From Micrococcales bacterium (GTDB taxonomy: Bacteria; Actinomycetota; Actinomycetes; S36-B12; UBA5976), in the NCBI GenBank assembly GCA_024640585.1, contig JAHEEQ010000029.1, positions 1 through 15,672 of the forward strand: 15,672 bases of DNA. Direction: 5' to 3'. This document shows, piece by piece, positions 13,427-15,672 of this stretch (positions are counted from its first letter, which is position 1; each line of letters begins with the position of its first letter). Under the pieces are notes generated by a model. The model made no database searches and had not been told where the DNA came from. It saw only the letters and a program-made list of their open reading frames with translations. The position numbers and the translations under genes were made by a program.

Positions 13427-14437
13427 ATGCGAATTGCTCGTCAAATATCGGCAACGATTATCAAGTTTGTAGCTCTAGTGGTGACGTTGTATGCAGTTTC
13501 ACTTTTAGGGCTACGACTTGCTGGTTTTGAATTCGCAGTCGTGGCGAGCAATTCAATGTCACCTACCATCACCGCAGGTGATTTAGTTTTATTGCATTCG
13601 GTCGACTATACCGAATTACAAGTTGGATCAATAATTCAATACGAAAAGCGCAGTCAATTCATTCTTCATCGAATATATTCAATTGAAAAGTATGGACTTC
13701 GAACAAAAGGGGATTCAAACCTCGGCACAGATCCTGCAATAGTTCGTCCAAAACAAGTGGTTGCGATTGCTTCAGGGGCTCTAAAAGGATTTGGTTTGCC
13801 AATCTTGCTATTTAAGAATGTATTGAATTCAATAGCTCTGAATGCCAATTTCACAAGTCATCAAGTAGCGCCTTCTAAATCCACAGGTGGAATTTGGATT
13901 AATCCAGTAGCGAATTGGAAACCTATTTCAAGCCTCTCCGGGTTTACTTTTGTAGGAACTTCTGGCGTAAGCACTACCAGCAGAAGCACCAAAACTATTC
14001 TCATAAACAAAAACACACCGACTGATAAACATTTCTACTCGGAATTTCGACTTACAGCCCGAGATACGATAATTCCTCATATGACTTTTTATGCAGATGC
14101 GTGCACTAGCGGTACCACGATTATTTGCGGTTGGTTGATTAGCTTGAGCGAGATAGAGCAAAGGATTTATCTGCAAACTATCTCTCCAGCCGGAGTGAAG
14201 CAAATCCCTATCTGGTGGAAATCAATTCCTTTGGCAATCTCAAATCAAACAAAAGTCTTGATTTACAGTTCTTCATCTTTGCTTCAAATCTTGATTGATG
14301 GTGAGATAGTCCTAAACCTACCTAATCCGCTTGAATACGCATCTCTTCATGGAGCAAATCCACCAAGTGGTAATTATTTTGGATTATCTTTGAATAATTC
14401 AAATCAATTCACATCATCCAAAACGATGACGTGGTAA
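13427..14437 (+). CDS. sipW: SipW-like signal peptidase I (S26B, Ser/His) with extra C-terminal ConA/LamG-like domain
   Basis: This membrane protease should cleave the signal peptide of the preceding TasA-like protein. Residues 10-33 form the N-terminal membrane helix. SNSMSPTITAGDLVLL (41-56) holds the nucleophile Ser43, FILHRI (78-83) holds His81 in place of the bacterial Lys (the ER/SipW-type dyad), and RTKGDSNLGTD (92-102) is the conserved acidic box. A second hydrophobic stretch (about 118-138) is where SipW-type enzymes usually end. Here about 190 more residues follow: GIWINP..W, LSGFTFVGTSGVSTTS, many alternating strands, two cysteines (226, 234), LLQILIDGEIVLNL and GNYFGLSL, resembling a concanavalin A/LamG-like beta sandwich. 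No ribosome binding site is seen; the ATG lies 2 nt after the previous stop, so translation is likely coupled. The peptidase call is firm, the C-terminal fold tentative. Confidence 0.88.
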   Translation: MRIARQISATIIKFVALVVTLYAVSLLGLRLAGFEFAVVASNSMSPTITAGDLVLLHSVDYTELQVGSIIQYEKRSQFILHRIYSIEKYGLRTKGDSNLGTDPAIVRPKQVVAIASGALKGFGLPILLFKNVLNSIALNANFTSHQVAPSKSTGGIWINPVANWKPISSLSGFTFVGTSGVSTTSRSTKTILINKNTPTDKHFYSEFRLTARDTIIPHMTFYADACTSGTTIICGWLISLSEIEQRIYLQTISPAGVKQIPIWWKSIPLAISNQTKVLIYSSSSLLQILIDGEIVLNLPNPLEYASLHGANPPSGNYFGLSLNNSNQFTSSKTMTW

Positions 14438-14875
14438 TTACATTTGTGAATATGCCGATTGCAATGACTGCATAAATCCTTGAGATGTGTAACTAGCACC
14501 AGAGACACTGCTTATGTTTGCAGACTGTGCATCTAGGGTTTCACGAATCAAAATTGGAATCGCATAATTCGTAAAGCGCGCATTTGAACCAGTAGGAGCC
14601 TGCAAAATATCTACCGAATCAATTGTGGTGCCGGTGACATTTAGTTGAATTTGGACTGGGCCGTAACGAGTATTAACCGTGTCTCCCACCAATGTTCGGC
14701 TCTGTGAATTTGTTGGGGTGGCGGAACTCGATGGGTTTGGAGTCGAGGTTGGGTTGGTAATCGGCGCTGCTGATTCACCTACCAATACCGCTGGCGTGAA
14801 TGCGCCTGCAGGGAAAACAAATGAACCTACTGCGCCTGCCACCGCCGCGCTTCCGATAATAATTCCGCGTTTCAT
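14438..14875 (-). CDS. Exported FMN-binding domain protein
   Basis: This 145-residue protein has an N-terminal signal peptide or membrane anchor (KRGIIIGSAAVAGAVGSFVF, residues 2-21). A low-complexity Pro/Ser/Thr linker follows (about 38-60). The FMN_bind domain (PF04205) spans about 61-145 and begins with GDTVNTRYGPVQIQLNV. It ends with VSGASYTSQGFMQSLQSA (124-141), the site where ApbE attaches FMN covalently to the hydroxyl residue of the SGAT-like motif. Here the motif reads SGAS, with Ser128 in the usual Thr place. It sits 9 nt after the ferric-reductase-like gene and should accept electrons from it outside the membrane. AGAGGTAGAA precedes the ATG. Its stop abuts the convergent sipW stop with no bases between. 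No apbE gene is in the window. Confidence 0.85.
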   Translation of the reverse strand: MKRGIIIGSAAVAGAVGSFVFPAGAFTPAVLVGESAAPITNPTSTPNPSSSATPTNSQSRTLVGDTVNTRYGPVQIQLNVTGTTIDSVDILQAPTGSNARFTNYAIPILIRETLDAQSANISSVSGASYTSQGFMQSLQSAYSQM

Positions 14876-14884
14876 TTCTACCTC

Positions 14885-15672
14885 TTAGTAAGCGAATGCT
14901 TCGTCGTGGAGGCGGTCTGGATCAAAACCGAGCTCCAAAATCGAGTGTTTTGCTTCTTCTACTAATCCTTCAGGACCGCACAAGAAAATATCTGTATCCA
15001 TAATGTGAGGGATAGTGCGTTTCAATCGAGCAACACTTAATGGGAAATGTTTTCTACTACCAACCATGTAGTGAATTCGAGTGCCACGAGCTTTTGCAAT
15101 TTCTTCAACCTCTTTTTGAAGCGAAAGATCATGTTGGTTTGAAGCGCGCCAAATCAAATCTGTATCGATTTCTGCTGGCAGTTCTTCTAAGAGTGCACGA
15201 ATAGGAGTGATTCCAACTCCGCCTGCGATAAGTAATGCGCTCTTTCCTTCGATTGCATCAGCGGTGAATACTCCATATGGGCCTTCGATCATTACCCGAG
15301 TACCAGGTTTCAATTTTGAAAGTGACTTTGAGTGATCGCCCAAATCTTTTACGGTTATTCGCAAGCGCTCATTTGTTGGACGGGCCGAGAGGGAATACGG
15401 GTGGCCTTCCCAAGATGCCTTGTGGTCTAAGAAGCGCCAGGTAAAGAACTGACCGCCTCGAGCTTTTAGACGATCTAGATTCTTGCCCTTCATAATCACA
15501 CTTACTGTGTGCGGACTTTCTCTTACTACTTTTTCAACTCTTAAGTCATGGCGGAAAGTGCGACTAAGTGGATAGACCACGCGGAATCCAAGGATAAAAA
15601 TCACAACAAGTAGATAAAGTGCAATCCACCAATAACGCATCACATCATTATCAACAAACATGATGCCGCTAG
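14885..15672 (-). CDS. Ferric-reductase-like flavoprotein, FAD/NAD(P)-binding C-terminal part (5' end cut by window)
   Basis: The visible part is the C-terminal half of a membrane flavo-reductase that moves electrons from NAD(P)H through FAD, probably to haems or quinone in its membrane domain. Numbering from the Met at 15661, a membrane helix at about 10-30 (YWWIALYLLVVIFILGFRVV) is the last helix of the expected multi-helix ferric-reductase domain. The FAD-binding barrel follows with HPYSLSARP (87-95) and IEGPYG (125-130), then the nucleotide-binding domain with LIAGGVGITPIRALLEEL (144-161), FLCGPEGLV (226-234) and the aromatic C-terminus FAY. The frame continues without a stop through bases 15662-15672 (reading S-G-I), so the Met at 15661 is internal and the N-terminal helices lie beyond the edge. 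It is followed by the FMN-binding gene, which fits an electron export module. Confidence 0.87.
   Translation of the reverse strand, partial: SGIMFVDNDVMRYWWIALYLLVVIFILGFRVVYPLSRTFRHDLRVEKVVRESPHTVSVIMKGKNLDRLKARGGQFFTWRFLDHKASWEGHPYSLSARPTNERLRITVKDLGDHSKSLSKLKPGTRVMIEGPYGVFTADAIEGKSALLIAGGVGITPIRALLEELPAEIDTDLIWRASNQHDLSLQKEVEEIAKARGTRIHYMVGSRKHFPLSVARLKRTIPHIMDTDIFLCGPEGLVEEAKHSILELGFDPDRLHDEAFAY

Noticed and set aside
1..15672. CRISPR array, tRNA/rRNA genes, insertion sequences, toxin-antitoxin pair
   Set aside because: No regularly spaced repeats, cloverleaf-like or rRNA-like stretch, transposase or terminal repeats were seen; all non-coding gaps are 200 bp or less.

Overview
The window looks like a compact chromosomal segment of a low-GC (roughly 40-45% by eye) actinobacterium, possibly one of the streamlined freshwater lineages. 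The actinobacterial placement is an inference from the mycothiol-type arsenate reductase next to a mycoredoxin-like protein, a perfect match to the Streptomyces Nur (nickel regulator) box, the YvlD/'superfamily IV holin' membrane protein, and gene content that is otherwise ordinary for the phylum. Genes are packed with 1-8 nt overlaps inside operons, and all four convergent gene pairs overlap or abut at their stop codons. No rRNA, tRNA, CRISPR array, insertion sequence or prophage is visible, and the longest gene-free stretch is about 200 bp (12680-12878).

Left part (1-2990, plus strand): the end of a TspO/MBR gene cut by the window edge, then a four-gene ECF-type metal uptake operon (substrate-specific NikM/CbiM, PDGLE-type small subunit, NikQ/CbiQ transmembrane subunit, NikO/CbiO ATPase). 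The 63-bp gap before it carries TTGCAA-N5-TTGCAA, whose right half also serves as a plausible -35 element. This points to nickel rather than cobalt as the substrate. Next, on the minus strand (4289-2987), lies a three-gene arsenate detoxification cassette: mycoredoxin-like protein, MIP-family channel, arsenate reductase, each joined to the next by a TAATG overlap. A low-specificity threonine aldolase gene diverges from it.

Middle part (9121-5383, minus strand): a MarR regulator, a 14-TM drug/proton antiporter, a small YvlD-type membrane protein, a SpoU/TrmH RNA methyltransferase and a class I SAM methyltransferase form one tightly spaced unit. Two tandem TTGAC-N3-GTCAA palindromes directly before marR are the likely MarR operator, shared with a divergent RBBP9-type serine hydrolase gene. 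An EamA-type permease follows on the minus strand.

Right part (10721-15672) is devoted to the cell surface. It holds a secreted GH25 muramidase with two N-terminal Ig-like domains and a C-terminal beta-rich domain, then a TasA/camelysin-like protein with a SipW-type signal peptide. Three bases later comes its presumed dedicated signal peptidase, a SipW-like Ser/His enzyme with an unusual extra C-terminal domain of about 190 residues resembling a concanavalin A/LamG sandwich. On the minus strand are an exported FMN-binding protein and a ferric-reductase-like flavoprotein cut by the right window edge, together a likely module for moving electrons to the outside of the membrane. The most novel-looking item is the TasA-like plus SipW-lectin-like pair; the Nur-box nickel operon and the unfused channel/reductase/redoxin arsenic cassette are the clearest functional stories.
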